DNA of 64,000 nt, taken from the NCBI GenBank assembly GCA_964352715.1, contig CAYGSU010000013.1, positions 1 to 64,000 on the forward strand. The letters are read 5' to 3'. The first letter of the stretch is position 1; each line of letters opens with the position of its first letter. The position numbers were made by a program, and so were the translations under genes. Below, piece by piece: positions 62,341 through 64,000 of the stretch. The notes under the pieces were generated by a model, which saw only the letters and a list, made by a program, of their open reading frames with translations, did no database searches and was not told where the DNA came from. The DNA is from JAVKBW01 sp964352715. Lineage in GTDB: Bacteria; Pseudomonadota; Alphaproteobacteria; UBA8366; Aestuariispiraceae.

Positions 62341-63022
62341 GCTGTGTTTCGCGGCCCTTGCCGCGACGCTGGCCCTGTTTCACTGGACGTCGGCAGATCT
62401 GTGGGTGCAATCGTTCTTCTTCAACGCCACAACCGGTCACTGGGTGTGGAGCAAGCAGGAACCAATCAGCCATTTTCTGCTATATGACGGGCCTCGCCTG
62501 TTGCTGGGATTAATCGGTGTGGCGGCTCTGGTGCTGTTTGCCGCGCAGAAATGGGTCAGCTGGGCCCGTCATTACCGGCGTGGCCTGTTGATTGTGGCCC
62601 TATCCGTTGCGCTTGTTCCCACCACAACCGCGCTTTTGAAAGAAGCGACGAATGTCGCCTGCCCTCGAAAGCTCGAAGAATTCGGCGGCAAACTGCCCCA
62701 TGTCGATGTTTTCGAGATCTATCCCGAAGGGACGCGCCCGGAGTCGCGCCAGCGCTGTTTCCCAGCCAGTCATGCAAGCGCCGGCTATTCGCTTCTGTCA
62801 CTGGTTTTTCTGTTCCGACGGAAACGCAGCAAGGTTCTGGCCGGTATCACCGCCCTGGCGGCCGGGTCGGCGATGGCGATTTACAAAATGTCCATCGGTG
62901 ACCATTTCCTGAGCCACACAATCGTGTCGCTGGAAATAGCCATTCTGATTATCGCGCTGATATCGATTGGCACGAATCGCATTCTGCCGGATCGATATGA
63001 ACCTTCACAAACGAACGGATAG
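62333..63022 (+). CDS. PAP2 family phosphatase, lipid A phosphatase-like
   Basis: 229 residues with about six membrane helices. PAP2 motifs are visible: KEATNVACPRKLEEFG (motif 1 region), CFPASHASAGYSLL (motif 2, PASHA in place of PSGH), and SIGDHFLSHTIVS (motif 3). Such enzymes include LpxE/LpxT/PgpB-type phosphatases. Position directly after eptA suggests that it removes lipid A phosphate so that EptA can modify it, an inference from context. Starts 8 bases inside eptA. Confidence 0.85.
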   Translation: MIKLCFAALAATLALFHWTSADLWVQSFFFNATTGHWVWSKQEPISHFLLYDGPRLLLGLIGVAALVLFAAQKWVSWARHYRRGLLIVALSVALVPTTTALLKEATNVACPRKLEEFGGKLPHVDVFEIYPEGTRPESRQRCFPASHASAGYSLLSLVFLFRRKRSKVLAGITALAAGSAMAIYKMSIGDHFLSHTIVSLEIAILIIALISIGTNRILPDRYEPSQTNG

Positions 63023-63039
63023 TTCCGGCCAGCCGGCCG

Positions 63040-63663
63040 TCAGGCAGCGATTTTACGAGGGCGCCCGATGAGCCCCAGACCCAGCAACCCGGTAATCAGC
63101 AGTGGCAGGGCGGCAGGAACCGGTACCAGATTGACGCTGCCTTCCAGGCCCTGAACGAACGCAAGGTCGAAGCCGGGCGACGACCCGCCGTTGTCCAGCC
63201 CGACAACCCTCACCGCATTGATGAAACCGGTGAAGCCGGGAATGTCATTCAGGTCGAGACCCGTGGTCGAATTGCCGAATGCCGTGCCCAGGAACGTGAA
63301 GGTGGATCCGAAATCGGACGATACAAACACGTTTGCATCTTCCGCACCGTTGCCAAGTTCGGAAATGAAAATATCATTGCCCGCGCCGTTGAAAATCTGC
63401 GCACCGGCAAAACCGAGCGTGATGAAGGAACCGGTCGGCAGGGAAACGAACGTGTTAACGTTGCCGTCAGTCGCAACACTGGTCAAAACCGGTACAGGGG
63501 ACGAACCGCCTGAGCTTCCATACGGTCCGGCAATCGGTCCGGCGCCGGAATCGAAAAAGTCGATCACTGTGTTCGCAACGACCGTCGCCGCTTGCGCCGG
63601 CAAGGCAGCGCCGGCAAAAAGCAAAGCAGTCGCAACCAACCCATACATGCGTTTCTGTATCAT
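63040..63663 (-). CDS. VPLPA-CTERM sorting domain surface protein
   Basis: 207 residues from the ATG at 63663 (GAGGA 5 bases upstream). N-terminal signal peptide MYGLVATALLFAGAALPAQA and a C-terminal sorting tail VPVPAALPLLITGLLGLGLIGRPRK: a VPxPA motif, hydrophobic helix and basic end, recognised by exosortase-type systems. The middle is Gly/Ser/Thr-rich with beta-like repeats. It would be exported and anchored or released at the surface. The exosortase is not in the window. Convergent with the PAP2 gene. Confidence 0.82.
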   Translation of the reverse strand: MIQKRMYGLVATALLFAGAALPAQAATVVANTVIDFFDSGAGPIAGPYGSSGGSSPVPVLTSVATDGNVNTFVSLPTGSFITLGFAGAQIFNGAGNDIFISELGNGAEDANVFVSSDFGSTFTFLGTAFGNSTTGLDLNDIPGFTGFINAVRVVGLDNGGSSPGFDLAFVQGLEGSVNLVPVPAALPLLITGLLGLGLIGRPRKIAA

Positions 63664-63784
63664 CTTGTCCTCACGGAAAAATTTCACTGTCACCTTAAGA
63701 CGGTCATTTCAAAAGACAATCAACGGCGGTTTGCGGTTGTTGACAGGCGTTCAAAGATACAACGCCACGCTTCATTGACGGAGC

Positions 63785-64000
63785 CTAGTTCAACCCCATC
63801 ATGCCACGGGCATAGTCTTTGGCATCGAAGGGCCGCAAATCATCGGCGCTTTCCCCGACGCCGATGGCGTAAACCGGCAGCCCAAACCGTTCCGCCAGCG
63901 CCACCAACACGCCGCCTTTCGCGGTGCCGTCAAGCTTGGTCAGCACAAGCCCGGTCACGTCGATCATGTCCTTGAAAATCTGCACCTGGGACAACGCGTT
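63785..64000 (-). CDS. ftsY: Signal recognition particle receptor FtsY, C-terminal part (runs off the window)
   Basis: The last 71 residues are in the window. The GTPase G4/G5 region is visible as LVLTKLDGTAKGGVLVALAERFGLPVYAIGVGESADDLRPFDAKDYARGMMG, where TKLDG is the guanine-specifying motif and GVGES/DLRPF is the SRP-GTPase closing loop. FtsY docks SRP-ribosome complexes at the inner membrane. The frame is open to base 64000. Confidence 0.94.
   Translation of the reverse strand, partial: NALSQVQIFKDMIDVTGLVLTKLDGTAKGGVLVALAERFGLPVYAIGVGESADDLRPFDAKDYARGMMGLN

Noticed and set aside
1..64000. CRISPR arrays, IS elements, rRNA or tRNA genes
   Set aside because: No regular spaced repeats, no transposase, and no cloverleaf with CCA or TTC-type arm apart from the tmRNA acceptor piece were noticed.

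Overview
The window is GC-rich bacterial chromosome, almost fully coding, with about 60 protein genes on both strands. I see no rRNA, tRNA, CRISPR array, insertion sequence or prophage. A circularly permuted (two-piece) tmRNA gene, an SspB of the alphaproteobacterial kind, small DUF4169 and RHH_4-type proteins, and a DMSP demethylation cluster point to a marine, heterotrophic alphaproteobacterium, probably Rhodospirillales-like. The order-level guess is inference.

Layout. 1-2.0 kb: start of sarcosine oxidase beta (soxB), divergent from a GlxA-type regulator. 2.1-3.1 kb: permuted ssrA and the ClpXP adaptor gene sspB. 3.3-10.6 kb: class I fumarase, a VOC protein, a CheW-truncated globin fusion, a Tex30-like hydrolase, an RHH protein, AsmA and DUF4169. 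10.6-20.8 kb: D-lactate dehydrogenase-type oxidase, SufE, a degenerate DMSP-lyase-like cupin, an SDR plus a giant oxoprolinase/hydantoinase with a divergent MarR regulator, and azlCD with an AraC regulator. 21-24.4 kb: CaCA antiporter, phosphonate monoester hydrolase-type sulfatase and glycerophosphodiesterase. 24.5-27.8 kb: orphan small ORF, terminator, and an EF-hand protein divergent from a two-component system whose sensor has a His/Asp-rich periplasmic tract. 27.8-32 kb: DUF1835 and TauD operon, methylmalonate-semialdehyde dehydrogenase, GST. 32-39 kb: M16 peptidase pair, pgi, mutL, MFS. 39-42.7 kb: GST, overlapping rluB-rsmD-bluB, tadA. 42.7-46.5 kb: a tandem duplication of an OmpA-type lipoprotein gene together with the 5' end of its divergent M48 peptidase neighbour. 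46.5-55.7 kb: universal stress protein, GDP-fucose genes (gmd, fcl), pgk, a TPR methyltransferase, NUDIX, YciB, a receiver protein with an Hpt-like tail, and a thioredoxin-like protein. 55.9-60.7 kb: dmdA-dmdB-acuI and ghrA. 60.7-64 kb: eptA plus PAP2 phosphatase, a VPLPA-CTERM surface protein, and the 3' end of ftsY.

How the genes fit together. soxB (sarcosine) and dmdA (DMSP) both send one-carbon units to tetrahydrofolate, which fits life on algal osmolytes. dmdB and acuI continue DMSP carbon and acrylate processing. ssrA and sspB form a ribosome-rescue and degradation module. PmH-type sulfatase and GDPD suggest organophosphorus scavenging. eptA/PAP2, gmd/fcl, OmpA and VPLPA-CTERM genes serve the cell envelope.

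Most notable items: the CheW-globin fusion; the decayed M48 fragment marking a divergent-pair duplication; the cupin that has lost its metal ligands; the EF-hand/His-Asp-rich sensor module; and four convergent gene pairs that all share a CTAG stop overlap.
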